NCBI RefSeq assembly: GCF_904846695.1
Contig: NZ_CAJHBR010000011.1
Coordinates: forward strand, 1-64,000
Origin: Psychrobacter urativorans
Lineage (GTDB): Bacteria; Pseudomonadota; Gammaproteobacteria; Pseudomonadales; Moraxellaceae
DNA: 64,000 bases
Direction: 5' to 3'
Both the position numbers and the translations under genes were made by a program. Positions 47,410 to 58,483 of the stretch are shown one piece after another; position 1 is the first letter of the stretch, and every line of letters starts with the position of its first letter. The notes under the pieces were generated by a model. That model was not told where the DNA came from. It searched no databases and saw only the letters and a program-made list of their open reading frames with translations.

Positions 47410-50400
47410 ATGGCAGTCATACATATTGATGGAACCACTGTCGAAGTAGATAGCGCGGACAACTTGCTACAAGCGTGCTTGTCGCTAGGTATAGATGTGC
47501 CCTATTTTTGTTATCATCCGGCTCTAGGCTCAGTAGGCTCTTGCCGTCAGTGCGCGGTCAAACAATTTCAAAGCAAAGAAGATTTAGAAGCAGGTCGCGG
47601 TAGATTAGTAATGTCTTGTATGGTCGCCCCAAGCGATGATATGTATATCTCAGTCACTGATGATGAAGCGAAAGCATTTCGTAAGTCAATGATCGAGCTA
47701 CTGATGACTAACCATCCGCATGATTGTCCTACTTGTGAAGAGGGCGGTCACTGTCATTTGCAAGATATGACTTATATGTCTGGTCATAATCATCGTCGTT
47801 ATCGTTTTACCAAACGTACCCATCATAACCAAGAGCTTGGGCCTTTTATTGCCCATGAGATGAATCGTTGTATCGCTTGCTATCGTTGCGTACGCTTTTA
47901 TAAAGACTATGCTGGTGGCGAAGATTTAGGCGTTTATGGCTCTAATAATCGGGTTTATTTTGGTCGTGATAAAGATGGTCAATTTGAAAGCGAGTTCTCG
48001 GGTAACTTAACAGAGGTTTGCCCAACAGGGGTGTTCACTGATAAGACTCACTCAGAACGCTACAACCGTAAATGGGATATGCAGTATGCACCAAGCATCT
48101 GTCATGGTTGCTCAGCAGGCTGTAATATTTCACCGGGTGAACGCTATGGCGAGTTGCGCCGGATTGAAAACCGCTATAACGGTGAAGTAAACCGCTATTT
48201 CTTATGTGACCGAGGCCGTTTTGGTTATGGTTATGTCAATCGCGAAGACCGTCCAACGCAAGCGCTTGAGCGCATCAATGGCAAGCATGTCAAAATAAAT
48301 ATTGACTACGCTTTGGATGAAACTATCAAGCGTCTAGAAAATAAAAAAGTTATAGGTATTGGTTCGCCACGCGCTAGCCTTGAGACTAACTTTGCGCTGA
48401 AAAATCTAGTTGGTTTTGATAACTTCTCTACTGGCCTCAATCATCAGCAGCAAGCGTTAGTTAATAAATGTATTGAAGTGCTCAGTACCGAAGGGGTTTA
48501 TAACCCCGGAATGACTGATATTGAAAGTCATGATGCAGTGCTGATTTTAGGCGAAGATATTACTCAGACGTCTTCACGAGTTGCTTTGTCTATTCGTCAA
48601 GCTGCTAAGAATGAAGCGATAAAAATGGCTGCTGCTGCCAAAACGCAAGCTTGGCTAGCTGAACCTGTACAACGTATAGCTCAAGGGGCGCTCAGTCCTA
48701 TTTATGTTTTGGATGTCTGCGAAACTAAACTTGACGATATCAGTAAGGTCAGTGTAGTCGCCACTCCAGAAGATATTACTGCGCTTGGCTTTAAAGTAGC
48801 CGATGAGATTGATAAGTTAGCTAACGATTTAGCGGACATCATCGATCCGCAAACCACGGATATTGCTCCAGAACAGGCAGCGAATCAGCAAGTAAGTCCG
48901 ATGCAAGCCTTAGCGCAGCAAATTGCTTATGATTTAATTCAAGCTGATAAGCCGCTGGTTGTAGCGGGCACTAGCTTGTCATCTATAGCGATGATTGAAG
49001 CTGCTGCTCAAATCACTCAAGCTCTGAGTCAAAAACGTGCAGCGATTAAAGCTACTGAGCAGAGTCAAGTTGATGATCATAATGCCAAAGTACAAGCAGC
49101 TAATGTGGCGGCCGCTGAACAACAAGCACAAACCACGCAGCCTACTGAAGATCAAGAACTAGCGGCTAAACCGGCGAAGCCGGCAGGCGGCACTAACAAA
49201 GAGACAGAAGATAATCTCGAGCGCCAACCTGCTAAAAAGCTTGAGCTTAAAGAGCAAAACACTCGCTATAGCGCTCAAGCAGGTATTTATCTAACAGTGC
49301 CTGATGCCAATAGTATTGGGGTCTGCATGCTAGGGGGGCAGTCTGTAGAAGAGTTGCTAGCCTCTGATTTTGAAGTAGTAGTAGTTGCTGAAAATCAGCT
49401 GACTGATGCTATTGATGCACAAAAACTTAGCCAATTATTAAGCAATAAGACAGTCATTGCCCTTGATCATCAGTTATTGGACTGGCATGAGCATGTCGAT
49501 ATCGTCTTACCAGCGGCTAGTTTTGCAGAAGCAGATGGTACTTTGGTATCTGCCGAAGGCCGTGCGCAACGCTTCTTCCAAGTTTACGATAACAATTATT
49601 ATCAACCGCTCAGTAGCATTAAAGAAGGCTGGCGTTGGTTGCATGCAGTACATAGCAGCTTACAAGGTAAATCAGTCGATTGGACTCAGCTCGACGACGT
49701 CATCAATGCTTTGATAGCCACTCATCCTAAGCTTGCTGGTATCAAAGGCGCGGCGCCCGATGCAGATTATCGTATAACTGGTCTGAAAATTGCTCGTGAG
49801 CCACGTCGCTATTCAGGTCGTACTGCTATGCGTGCACCGTTATCAGTACATGAGCCAATGCAACCAAAAGATTTGGATACGGGCTTAACCTTCTCAATGG
49901 AAGGCTATAGTGGTACTGAAACGCCAAGTTCGATGATTCCGTTTGCTAACACTCCTGGTTGGAACTCACCACAAGCTTGGAATAAATACCAAGATAAAGT
50001 AGGGGGTAGCCTTAAAAATGGTGATCCCGGTGTACGCTTATTTGATCAAAACGAGCGTTTGGCACTACGCCAGTATATAGCTCCAGAAGCTAGCGCTTTA
50101 CCTAGTACTAATATTCAACAAGGGCACGCCAAATTAGTGCCTATTTATAATATTTATGCCAGCTCTATGATGGCTTCACGCAGTCCAGTAGTAGCGGAAC
50201 AATTACCTATCGCTACTTGGCGTATCGGTATTGAGGATGCTCAGGACTGGCAAATTACCGCTGGTGATTATTTGGCTATTGAAGTTGATAACCAACAGAT
50301 TACTTTACCTGTGCAGCTAGTGCCTTATTTAGCAGAGGGCTGTATTGGCTATCCAGTCGGGCAGGTAAGTATTATCCATCCTTCGCTACCAGCATCGGTA

Positions 50401-50496
50401 AGTAAGGTTGCCGCGCCAGTAGAAGTGATGACTATCGTAGGTGACATGGCAAATGTCATAGATTTAGCAGCGCCAACTAGCATACAGGAAGTGTAA
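47410..50496 (+). CDS. nuoG: NADH dehydrogenase I subunit G with an inserted segment
   Basis: 1028 residues; the E. coli subunit has 908. The N-terminus carries clusters N1b ([15 protein letters not shown]), N5 ([14 protein letters not shown]) and N4 ([10 protein letters not shown]...[10 protein letters not shown]), and the extra cluster N7 is also intact ([11 protein letters not shown] ... FLCDRGRFG). The molybdopterin-like domain follows. Between about 542 and 619 there is a hydrophilic insert rich in Ala, Gln, Glu and Lys, with [12 protein letters not shown], where the fold should have a surface loop. The start follows GGAGAGCGGC, 10 bases after nuoF. Confidence 0.96.
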   Translation: MAVIHIDGTTVEVDSADNLLQACLSLGIDVPYFCYHPALGSVGSCRQCAVKQFQSKEDLEAGRGRLVMSCMVAPSDDMYISVTDDEAKAFRKSMIELLMTNHPHDCPTCEEGGHCHLQDMTYMSGHNHRRYRFTKRTHHNQELGPFIAHEMNRCIACYRCVRFYKDYAGGEDLGVYGSNNRVYFGRDKDGQFESEFSGNLTEVCPTGVFTDKTHSERYNRKWDMQYAPSICHGCSAGCNISPGERYGELRRIENRYNGEVNRYFLCDRGRFGYGYVNREDRPTQALERINGKHVKINIDYALDETIKRLENKKVIGIGSPRASLETNFALKNLVGFDNFSTGLNHQQQALVNKCIEVLSTEGVYNPGMTDIESHDAVLILGEDITQTSSRVALSIRQAAKNEAIKMAAAAKTQAWLAEPVQRIAQGALSPIYVLDVCETKLDDISKVSVVATPEDITALGFKVADEIDKLANDLADIIDPQTTDIAPEQAANQQVSPMQALAQQIAYDLIQADKPLVVAGTSLSSIAMIEAAAQITQALSQKRAAIKATEQSQVDDHNAKVQAANVAAAEQQAQTTQPTEDQELAAKPAKPAGGTNKETEDNLERQPAKKLELKEQNTRYSAQAGIYLTVPDANSIGVCMLGGQSVEELLASDFEVVVVAENQLTDAIDAQKLSQLLSNKTVIALDHQLLDWHEHVDIVLPAASFAEADGTLVSAEGRAQRFFQVYDNNYYQPLSSIKEGWRWLHAVHSSLQGKSVDWTQLDDVINALIATHPKLAGIKGAAPDADYRITGLKIAREPRRYSGRTAMRAPLSVHEPMQPKDLDTGLTFSMEGYSGTETPSSMIPFANTPGWNSPQAWNKYQDKVGGSLKNGDPGVRLFDQNERLALRQYIAPEASALPSTNIQQGHAKLVPIYNIYASSMMASRSPVVAEQLPIATWRIGIEDAQDWQITAGDYLAIEVDNQQITLPVQLVPYLAEGCIGYPVGQVSIIHPSLPASVSKVAAPVEVMTIVGDMANVIDLAAPTSIQEV

Positions 50497-50497
50497 G

Positions 50498-51550
50498 ATG
50501 TCGTTTACTCGTATTATCCCTGATGTGCCAAGCTTTTTGGCTGGTATAATGACTTTTGACAGCTGGTCCATTCTATTTTTGGTCATACAGTCATTAGTTA
50601 TTTTCTTAGTGGTGGTTATTGTTGCCGCTCTGATGATCGTTTATGAGCGTCGGATGCTGGCGCTTTGGCAGGATCGTTATGGTCCGAACCGTGTAGGGCC
50701 TTTTGGTTCCTTACAGTTAGTTGCCGATATGCTCAAGATCTTCTTTAAAGAAGACTGGACGCCGAATTTTACCGATAAGTTTATGTTCACTTTGGCACCA
50801 GCGGTAGCGATGTTTACCGCACTGGCGTCATTTGCCATCATTCCTATATCGCCAACCTTTGGGGTTGCTGATTGGGATATCGGGATTTTATTCTTCTTTG
50901 CTATGGCAGGTCTTGCCGTTTACGCAGTAATGTTCGGCGGTTGGGCATCAGCGAATAAGTTCTCATTATTAGGGGGCTTACGTTCAGCCGCACAGACCAT
51001 CAGCTACGAAGTATTCTTAGGCTTATCATTGATGGGCGTAGTGGCGTTAACAGGCTCCTTTAACTTGCGAATGATCGTCGAAGCGCAGAGTGATGGCTGG
51101 TATATCTTCCCACAGTTCTTTGGCTTCTTAACTTTTGTTATAGCGGGCGTGGCAGTTACCCATAGACATCCTTTTGATCAACCAGAAGCTGAGCAAGAGC
51201 TTGCCGAAGGCTATCATGTTGAATACTCAGGTATGAAGTTTGGTATGTTCTTTATTGGTGAGTATGTCAACGTGGTACTCATTTCAGCCTTGATGACTTG
51301 TCTGTTCTTCGGTGGTTGGTTAGCCCCTTTTAATTTAGATATTCCATTTATTCCACCAGCTTTTTGGTTCATGATTAAAACGCTATTCTTTATGACCATG
51401 TTTATTCTGGCACGGGGCTCGCTCATGCGCCCACGCTATGATCAGGTAATGAATTTTGGCTGGAAGGTCTGTTTGCCCATAACCTTAATTAATTTATTAG
51501 TTACTGCGGCAGTAATTTTGATCTTTTTTCCAACGCCGATAGTGTATTAA
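50498..51550 (+). CDS. nuoH: NADH dehydrogenase I subunit H
   Basis: 350 residues with eight membrane helices. NuoH links the quinone site to the proton-pumping arm. Conserved loops [21 protein letters not shown] and [22 protein letters not shown] (acidic cluster of loop 3) are intact. It starts one base after the nuoG stop. Confidence 0.97.
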   Translation: MSFTRIIPDVPSFLAGIMTFDSWSILFLVIQSLVIFLVVVIVAALMIVYERRMLALWQDRYGPNRVGPFGSLQLVADMLKIFFKEDWTPNFTDKFMFTLAPAVAMFTALASFAIIPISPTFGVADWDIGILFFFAMAGLAVYAVMFGGWASANKFSLLGGLRSAAQTISYEVFLGLSLMGVVALTGSFNLRMIVEAQSDGWYIFPQFFGFLTFVIAGVAVTHRHPFDQPEAEQELAEGYHVEYSGMKFGMFFIGEYVNVVLISALMTCLFFGGWLAPFNLDIPFIPPAFWFMIKTLFFMTMFILARGSLMRPRYDQVMNFGWKVCLPITLINLLVTAAVILIFFPTPIVY

Positions 51551-51588
51551 TTAGCGGCTAGGGCAGAGCTGATAAGGATAATAACCCC

Positions 51589-52137
51589 ATGTTTACTAGC
51601 ATAAAAAAGATCATCGTTGGCTTTTATACTATCATCCGTAGTATGTGGATGGTGAATAGTCATGCCATTAGGCCACGCGATACCATCTTATATCCAGAAG
51701 TACCCGTACCTGTACCACCACGTTTTCGCGGACGTATTATTTTGTCTCGTGATCCTGATGGTGATGAGCGCTGTGTGGCCTGTAACCTTTGTGCGGTTGC
51801 TTGTCCAGTGGGCTGTATCTCACTACAAAAAGCTGAGCGTGAAGATGGTCGCTGGTACCCAGAGTTTTTCCGCATTAACTTTTCACGGTGTATCTTTTGT
51901 GGACTCTGTGAAGAAGCTTGTCCAACTACAGCTATTCAGATGACCCCTGATTTTGAAATGGCTGAGTATGTTCGTCAAGATTTAGTTTATGAAAAAGAGC
52001 ATTTGCTGATATCCGGGCCAGGTAAGTATCCTGATTATAACTATTATCGGGTGTCCGGTATGGCGGTAGCAGATAAACCAAAAGGCGCTGCACAAAACGA
52101 AGCAGCACCTATTGATCTAAGGAGCTTGCTGCCATGA
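51589..52137 (+). CDS. nuoI: NADH dehydrogenase I subunit I
   Basis: 182 residues, 8Fe-8S ferredoxin-like subunit carrying clusters N6a and N6b: [15 protein letters not shown] and [15 protein letters not shown]. The N-terminal amphipathic helix ([13 protein letters not shown]) docks on NuoH. The last part (about 145-182) is variable. Its stop overlaps the start of nuoJ by 4 bases. Confidence 0.97.
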   Translation: MFTSIKKIIVGFYTIIRSMWMVNSHAIRPRDTILYPEVPVPVPPRFRGRIILSRDPDGDERCVACNLCAVACPVGCISLQKAEREDGRWYPEFFRINFSRCIFCGLCEEACPTTAIQMTPDFEMAEYVRQDLVYEKEHLLISGPGKYPDYNYYRVSGMAVADKPKGAAQNEAAPIDLRSLLP

Positions 52138-52862
52138 TGAATTTTTTAAATAATCCTGAGTTGGTCGGGTTTTACGCGTTAGCAGCGGTGGCTATATTTG
52201 CCAGTCTACGTGTAGTAATACTGGCCAATCCAGTACACGCTATTTTATCGATGATCGTTACCCTGATGGCTATTGCTGGGATATTTTTTATCATCGGTGC
52301 ATCCTTCGCTGGGGCGCTTGAAATCGTGGTCTATGCGGGTGCTATCTTAATCTTATTCGTGTTTGTGATTATGATGCTCAATTTAGGGATGGCTAATGAT
52401 GCTCGTGAAGAGCGCTGGTTAGATGCCAAAACTTGGGCAGTGCCGACAGGGCTGACGTTTATTATTGCTGTGGTTCTTTATGCGATGATAGGTAGTAACT
52501 CTGATCCAGCAGCAATGATTGGCGGTGTTAGTATTCCGGCCAAAGCAGTAGGTACCGCATTATTTAGCAAATATATCCTATTGGTTGAGATTGCCGCCTT
52601 ACTACTGTTAGCAGCTTTGGTTGCTGCTTATCACTTGGGTAAAGAGTCTATTGATGATGAGATCATCAGTAATGAAAGCTTAGACTCTCAGCCGAGCGTA
52701 GGTAGTGTTAAAGAATACGATGGTCATACTTCGGCTGATGTTACTGACGCTGTGACAACAGTTGAGCCTTATGAATATAAAGATGTTGATCCGCATGACT
52801 ATGTTGGTAAGTCAGTGAGTATGCAGCGAGCCAAGCCTGCCTTGCATAAGGAGTTAGACTGA
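52134..52862 (+). CDS. nuoJ: NADH dehydrogenase I subunit J
   Basis: 242 residues; about 184 is usual. Five membrane helices are visible in residues 1-170, including the pi-bulge helix region [20 protein letters not shown]. The extra 60-70 C-terminal residues (after GKESIDDEI) are acidic and Tyr-rich, with no membrane span. Two adjacent Met codons are possible starts. It overlaps nuoI by 4 bases and nuoK by one (TGATG). Confidence 0.95.
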   Translation: MMNFLNNPELVGFYALAAVAIFASLRVVILANPVHAILSMIVTLMAIAGIFFIIGASFAGALEIVVYAGAILILFVFVIMMLNLGMANDAREERWLDAKTWAVPTGLTFIIAVVLYAMIGSNSDPAAMIGGVSIPAKAVGTALFSKYILLVEIAALLLLAALVAAYHLGKESIDDEIISNESLDSQPSVGSVKEYDGHTSADVTDAVTTVEPYEYKDVDPHDYVGKSVSMQRAKPALHKELD

Positions 52863-53269
52863 TGGTACAAGCAGTAAGCGTGGCAACGGAAGTAGCGGCT
52901 GTGCCATTTGCCCATGAAGTAGTAGGCTTAGTACAGCCTACTGTCGAGGTGCAAAACGTCTTGGGTATGATCCCCATGAGCCATGGACTTATATTAGCTG
53001 GAATTTTATTCTCTATTGGTCTTTGCGGGGTAATGGTCAGGCGTAACTTCTTATTTATGCTGATGAGTCTTGAGATCATGATGAATGCGGCCGCATTGGC
53101 ATTTGTAGTTGCAGGCAGCCGTTGGGTTGATCCAGATGGACAAATAATGTTTATTTTTATATTAACCCTCGCAGCAGCTGAAGTCTCTATTGGGCTAGCA
53201 ATCTTATTACAGTTTTATCATAAGCGTGGACATCTCGATGTCGATAGCGCCAATGAGATGAAAGGATGA
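52862..53269 (+). CDS. nuoK: NADH dehydrogenase I subunit K, extended N-terminus
   Basis: 135 residues against the usual 100-102. Three membrane helices with the key Glu residues follow [27 protein letters not shown] (helix 2) and [13 protein letters not shown] (helix 3). The extra 35 N-terminal residues are moderately hydrophobic. The long start overlaps the nuoJ stop (TGATG), which favours it, but an ATG at 52967 would give the normal length, so the true start is open. Confidence 0.93.
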   Translation: MVQAVSVATEVAAVPFAHEVVGLVQPTVEVQNVLGMIPMSHGLILAGILFSIGLCGVMVRRNFLFMLMSLEIMMNAAALAFVVAGSRWVDPDGQIMFIFILTLAAAEVSIGLAILLQFYHKRGHLDVDSANEMKG

Positions 53270-53273
53270 TGTC

Positions 53274-55148
53274 ATGAGTCTATTACCATTAACCTTTATA
53301 TTCCCGCTCGTTGGCTTTTTGATATTAGCCTTTATGCGTGACAGGTTGACTGAACAAGCAGCAGCGCTCGTTGGAGTAGGTAGCATGGCGCTATCAGCTC
53401 TTTGTGCGTTGTTTGTTAGCTTTACCTTTTTGACCACTTATCCTGCAGGTACAGTAGTCACTGTACCGATGTGGACTTGGATGCAAGTTGGTGATTTTGC
53501 GCCGACTTTTGGTCTTAGCTTTGACGGCTTAGCGCTGACTATGCTTGGGGTTATTACCGGCATTGGCTTTTTGATCCATCTGTTTGCCGCTTGGTATATG
53601 AAAGGCGATACAGGTTTCGCGCGCTTTTTTAGTTATATGAATTTATTCGTTGCCAGTATGTTATTGCTAGTACTAGCTGACGACTTATTATTGTTATATC
53701 TCGGTTGGGAAGGCGTTGGTATCTGCTCTTACCTATTGATTGGCTTTTATTTCGATGATCGGGCCAATGGTCGGGCAGCGATGAAAGCTTTTACTGTCAC
53801 CCGAGTTGGCGACGTATTTTTGGCCTTTGGCTTATTCTTGCTGTACCGCGAATTTGGTACACTCAATATTCAAGAGATCATTACGCGCGCCCCAGATATG
53901 TTCGACATTAATAATCCTATTATGGTTTTGACTACCATGATGTTAGTAGGTGGAGCGATGGGTAAATCCGCTCAACTACCGCTACATACTTGGTTGGCTG
54001 ATGCAATGGCAGGTCCTACGCCAGTATCAGCGTTGATTCACGCAGCAACGATGGTAACAGCAGGGGTTTATTTAATCGCCCGTATGCATCCATTATTCAT
54101 ACTGACCCCAGAGGTTTTATTATATTGGGTAGGTGGTGTTGGGGCGTTAACCTTAGTAGTCGCTGGTTTCTGTGCGCTGGCACAAACGGATATAAAACGT
54201 ATTTTAGCTTATTCGACGATGAGTCAGATTGGTTATATGTTCCTAGCGCTTGGCGTTGGTGCTTGGCAAGGGGCTATCTTTCATCTGATGGCTCATGCAT
54301 TCTTTAAAGCCTTGCTGTTTTTATCATCAGGTGCAGTCATCCTATCGGTACATCATGAGCAAAATATCTTTAAAATGGGTGGCTTACGTAAGAAGATCCC
54401 ATTAGTATTTTGGTGTTATGTGATTGGTGGTGGTGCCTTAGCAGCGATTCCTTGGGTAACGGTTGGTTTTTATTCAAAAGAAGCTATCCTGTGGGAAACT
54501 TATGCTACTGGCCATCAAGTATTATTCTATATGGGCGTGTTCGGTGCTTTCTTAACTGCTATTTATACTTTCCGTATGATTTGGATAGTATTCTTTGGCG
54601 AAGAGAAGACCCATGCGCACAAATTGGCAGGAATGTCATATTGGCTACCGCTTAGCGTGTTATTGGTATTATCGACTGCTGTGGGTGCGCTAATTGTGCC
54701 ACCACTACAAGGCGTACTGCCAGAGAGCGTTGGTCACTTATTAGAAGTTGCCGGTCAAGCACATGGCAAGCACACCGCTGAATTTATAGCGATGGGGGCG
54801 ATGGTAGCAGGTTTACTAGTGGCAGCATTATTATATGTAGTCAATAAAGGTCGTCTGCTCACTAGCTTTAAGCGTTCAAGTATCGGTGGTGCCTTATTTT
54901 ACTGGTGCTATCACGGTATGGGCTTTGATGCACTATACGATATAGTTTTTGTAAAACCCTTTTTACTCATCGGTCGTTTATTCAAGTCCGATCCTGTCGA
55001 TAAAGCTTGGTTAATATTACCTAGGCTGGCTTCAGCGGGTAATAAAGTGTTGTCCGCGACGCAGACAGGGTCACTTCGAGGTTATGCTGCAAGCTTCGGC
55101 TTGGGAATGGCTGTATTGCTAGTGCTGGTAATGATGACGGTGGTATAA
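53274..55148 (+). CDS. nuoL: NADH dehydrogenase I subunit L
   Basis: 624 residues, antiporter-like subunit at the far end of the membrane arm, 16 helices with a long lateral helix at the end. Conserved LYLGWEGVGICSYLLIGFYF, HTWLADAMAGPTPVSALIHA and KTLFFMSSG-like (ALLFLSSGAVIL) segments are present. The lateral helix follows about residue 520. ATG is 4 bases after nuoK. Confidence 0.97.
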   Translation: MSLLPLTFIFPLVGFLILAFMRDRLTEQAAALVGVGSMALSALCALFVSFTFLTTYPAGTVVTVPMWTWMQVGDFAPTFGLSFDGLALTMLGVITGIGFLIHLFAAWYMKGDTGFARFFSYMNLFVASMLLLVLADDLLLLYLGWEGVGICSYLLIGFYFDDRANGRAAMKAFTVTRVGDVFLAFGLFLLYREFGTLNIQEIITRAPDMFDINNPIMVLTTMMLVGGAMGKSAQLPLHTWLADAMAGPTPVSALIHAATMVTAGVYLIARMHPLFILTPEVLLYWVGGVGALTLVVAGFCALAQTDIKRILAYSTMSQIGYMFLALGVGAWQGAIFHLMAHAFFKALLFLSSGAVILSVHHEQNIFKMGGLRKKIPLVFWCYVIGGGALAAIPWVTVGFYSKEAILWETYATGHQVLFYMGVFGAFLTAIYTFRMIWIVFFGEEKTHAHKLAGMSYWLPLSVLLVLSTAVGALIVPPLQGVLPESVGHLLEVAGQAHGKHTAEFIAMGAMVAGLLVAALLYVVNKGRLLTSFKRSSIGGALFYWCYHGMGFDALYDIVFVKPFLLIGRLFKSDPVDKAWLILPRLASAGNKVLSATQTGSLRGYAASFGLGMAVLLVLVMMTVV

Positions 55149-55149
55149 G

Positions 55150-56778
55150 ATGATAGAGTTACAACAAACATGGATGCTACCAGCATTAATTGCAATTCCA
55201 TTTATTGCCGGTTTATTATGCTGGTTGGTAGAGCGTTACAATAAGCGTTTGCCACGCTGGATTGCCTTGATCGGCATGCTGCTGACTTTTGGCTTATCTA
55301 TAGTGCTATGGCAGTATGGCAACTTTAGTGGTATGAGCAAGCAAGTGCTCGCACCGCAAGCTGCTATACCTTGGTTCGCTGAATTTAGTGTGCCTTGGAT
55401 ACCTAGATTGGGTATCAGCTTTCATTTAGCAATGGATGGTATGTCCTTGCTAATGGTAGGTTTGACTGGACTATTGGGGGTCGCAGCCGTTGCTTGTTCT
55501 TGGAACGAGATTCAACGTCGGGTTGGCTTCTTCCACTTAAACCTATTGTGGAGCTTAGGCGGCGTCATTGGCGTATTTATGGCCATTGATATGTTCTTAT
55601 TCTTCTTCTTTTGGGAGATGATGCTGGTTCCTATCTATTTCTTGATTGCCATTTGGGGTCATGATGTAGTGGGCGGTAAGACCAAAGAGCAGGCAGCCAC
55701 TAAGTTCTTTATCTATACTCAGCTCTCTGGGCTGATCATGCTGATTGGTATCTTATTATTAGTGCTATTTAGTCAGGCACATACTGGTAGATTTAGCTTT
55801 AACTATAATGATTTACTCGGCACTCCTATGGGAGGCTGGGAATATCCCATTATGTTGTGCTTCTTTATTGGTTTTGCCGTCAAGCTACCGATTATACCTT
55901 TTCATGGTTGGTTACCTGATGCGCATGCGCAGGCACCTACTGCCGGTTCAGTTGATTTGGCAGGGGTACTAATTAAGACCGCCGCTTACGGGTTGATTCG
56001 TTTTGTGCTGCCTCTATTTCCGGTAGCCTCCCAAGAGTTTGCACCTATAGCGATGACTCTAGGAACAATCGGTATCTTCTATGGGGCGTGGTTGGCCTTT
56101 ATGCAGACCGATATGAAGCGCTTATTGGCTTACACTAGTATCTCGCATATGGGCTTTATCGTTCTAGCTATCTATGCCGGTAGTTTGCTCAGCCTGCAAG
56201 GGTTGATGATACAGATGTTAGCGCATGGTCTAAGTTCAGCGGCGCTCTTTATTATGGCAGGACAGTTATACGAGCGTTTGCATACTCGCGACATCACTGT
56301 AATGGGCGGTATGTGGGGTCAGTTTCGTTACTACGCTCCGTTACTGATGTTCTTCTGTGCCGCCTTGCTAGGTATTCCTGGTACTGGTAACTTCGTCGGC
56401 GAATTCATGATTTTATTCGGCTCATTTGCTGACTATCCAGTATTCGTAGTCTTTGCCACCTTTAGCTTAGTATTAGCGGGTTTATACTCATTACTACTAG
56501 TGTATCGCACTCTATTTGGTGTTAATAATATTAAAGAAGTCGCTAGTCACGAAACTAAGTCACATGGCCTACCTGAGCGCCGACTAAGAGACTTAGGTCG
56601 ACGTGAGGTGTCATTATTATTAATACTGGCTTTTGGGCTAGTTTGGCTCGGGCTATATCCGCAGCCAATATTGGATACTTCGAGCCACGCTATGCAGTGG
56701 ATTAATAATGCTTATATCTATAGTGAAGTAACTCAAGTAGATGCATCGCCATTACTTGATGCAACGGAGGCACGTTAA
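55150..56778 (+). CDS. nuoM: NADH dehydrogenase I subunit M
   Basis: 542 residues, antiporter-like subunit with 14 helices. The conserved Glu is in FFFFWEMMLVPIYFLIA, and the helix 7-8 Lys/His region in KLPIIPFHGWLPDAHAQAP and DMKRLLAYTSISHMGF. It starts one base after the nuoL stop. Confidence 0.97.
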   Translation: MIELQQTWMLPALIAIPFIAGLLCWLVERYNKRLPRWIALIGMLLTFGLSIVLWQYGNFSGMSKQVLAPQAAIPWFAEFSVPWIPRLGISFHLAMDGMSLLMVGLTGLLGVAAVACSWNEIQRRVGFFHLNLLWSLGGVIGVFMAIDMFLFFFFWEMMLVPIYFLIAIWGHDVVGGKTKEQAATKFFIYTQLSGLIMLIGILLLVLFSQAHTGRFSFNYNDLLGTPMGGWEYPIMLCFFIGFAVKLPIIPFHGWLPDAHAQAPTAGSVDLAGVLIKTAAYGLIRFVLPLFPVASQEFAPIAMTLGTIGIFYGAWLAFMQTDMKRLLAYTSISHMGFIVLAIYAGSLLSLQGLMIQMLAHGLSSAALFIMAGQLYERLHTRDITVMGGMWGQFRYYAPLLMFFCAALLGIPGTGNFVGEFMILFGSFADYPVFVVFATFSLVLAGLYSLLLVYRTLFGVNNIKEVASHETKSHGLPERRLRDLGRREVSLLLILAFGLVWLGLYPQPILDTSSHAMQWINNAYIYSEVTQVDASPLLDATEAR

Positions 56779-56781
56779 GTC

Positions 56782-58260
56782 ATGACTGAATTTACGATGA
56801 ATGATTTGATGGGGCTGATGCCTTATGCGCCCATTGTTGCGGTGATAATTACAGTATTGCTAGTGATGATCGCTATCACTATTAAACGCTCACATGTCAT
56901 CGCTGGTACTATTACAGTAATAGGACTTAACGTTGGTCTATTCACTTTAATAGGTCAGATGACTGGGATTATTGACAGCGGTCCGGCACTTTTTGAGGCG
57001 AGTCAATTATTTGCTATTGATGGTTTTGCCCAGTTCAACATGCTAGTTATCTTTATCTGTGCGCTGGCATGCTGTACTTTATCATATGCTTATTTTGATA
57101 ATTATCATGACAATAAAGATGAGCTGTATTTGTTGATGTTGTTATCGACTTCTGGCGCATTATTGATGGTATGTGCTCAGCATATGGCCTCATTCTTTGT
57201 AAGCCTAGAGCTATTGTCAGTGCCGTTATATGGCATGTTGGCTTATACCTTTTTGCGTAGTCGCTCGCTTGAATCAGGGCTTAAGTATCTAGTGTTGTCA
57301 GCGACGGCATCAGCGACATTGTTGATGGGCATGGCCTTTATTTATGCGCAAGTTGGCTCACTAGGCTTTAAGCCTATTAGCTTACAGTTAGCCACTATGT
57401 ATCAGTCGCCACTATTGATACTAGGTGCAGCGCTGATGATGTTCGGCATTGCCTTTAAGCTATCTGCGGCACCTTTTCATATCTGGACACCAGATGTTTA
57501 TGAAGGGGCCCCTGCGCCTGTCGCAACTTATTTGGCTTCAGTGACCAAAGTGGCAATGATGGCGTTGGCTATCCGCTTCTTATTAGATACCAAGCTATTG
57601 GTATTGCCTTCAGTACAAATGCTGCTTATGGTGATGGCCACCCTATCTATTCTAATCGGTAACTTATTAGCAGTTCGTCAGACTAATCTCAAGCGTCTAT
57701 TGGGTTACTCTTCGATTGCTCATATGGGTTACGTATTGATTGTGATCGTTAGTATAGGCCCTGGGGCTGATTCGGTCGTCACCATGTATATGGCGATTTA
57801 TGCCTTTACTTCTATCGGTGCTTTTGGGGCTGTGACCCTGATGTCAAGTCCGTTTAGAATGACTGGCGAAGCAGACGAATTAAGCCATTATCAAGGTCTA
57901 TTCTGGCGTCGACCGGTATTGACTGCAGTGATAACTATTATGATGTTATCCTTGGCAGGTATACCGCTGACTGCTGGCTTTATTACTAAGTTCTTTGCTA
58001 TATTTGCTGCCGTGCAAGGCGCACAATGGTTCTTAGCAGCGATGATTATTATCGGTAGCTCTATAGGTCTGTACTATTACTTGCGCGTGATGTTAACCCT
58101 ATTCAAACGTCCGAAGCAGTTTATCGAGTTCGATGTAGTAGGGCATTGGGGCGTACGTACAGGGGGTATCATGGTGATTGCAGTGACCGTAGTTATTGTA
58201 TTCTTTGGTATCTTGCCAAGTACTTTGATTGAATGGTCAACGCTTGCTCGTATTTGGTAA
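56782..58260 (+). CDS. nuoN: NADH dehydrogenase I subunit N
   Basis: 492 residues, antiporter-like subunit with 14 helices. Key segments FFVSLELLSVPLYGMLAY, KLSAAPFHIWTPDVYEGAP and NLKRLLGYSSIAHMGYVL are intact. It closes the operon and is followed by a short hairpin with a T-run. ATG 3 bases after nuoM. Confidence 0.97.
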   Translation: MTEFTMNDLMGLMPYAPIVAVIITVLLVMIAITIKRSHVIAGTITVIGLNVGLFTLIGQMTGIIDSGPALFEASQLFAIDGFAQFNMLVIFICALACCTLSYAYFDNYHDNKDELYLLMLLSTSGALLMVCAQHMASFFVSLELLSVPLYGMLAYTFLRSRSLESGLKYLVLSATASATLLMGMAFIYAQVGSLGFKPISLQLATMYQSPLLILGAALMMFGIAFKLSAAPFHIWTPDVYEGAPAPVATYLASVTKVAMMALAIRFLLDTKLLVLPSVQMLLMVMATLSILIGNLLAVRQTNLKRLLGYSSIAHMGYVLIVIVSIGPGADSVVTMYMAIYAFTSIGAFGAVTLMSSPFRMTGEADELSHYQGLFWRRPVLTAVITIMMLSLAGIPLTAGFITKFFAIFAAVQGAQWFLAAMIIIGSSIGLYYYLRVMLTLFKRPKQFIEFDVVGHWGVRTGGIMVIAVTVVIVFFGILPSTLIEWSTLARIW

Positions 58261-58290
58261 GCACAGCTCAGCTAGGTTTTAATAACTAAT

Positions 58291-58317
58291 AAAGGTTGGC
58301 GCAGGCTGGCCTTTTTT
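58291..58317 (+). terminator. Terminator of the nuo operon
   Basis: aaggttggc pairs with gctggcctt (with G-U pairs) around gcag, followed by T residues, about 30 bases after nuoN. Confidence 0.75.
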
Positions 58318-58483
58318 ATTTTTGGCTTATCCATTGTCTAAATAAGTTATTATTTTTTTAAAGGTACTGTATTTTAAAGGTGCTATAAAGCCTGTTTCGA
58401 TAAGCGCTTGAATGACGAGCAGCCAACCACTAATTTATCAATAAATGAATGATAAAATAAATAACTAAGGGCGACTACTACTT

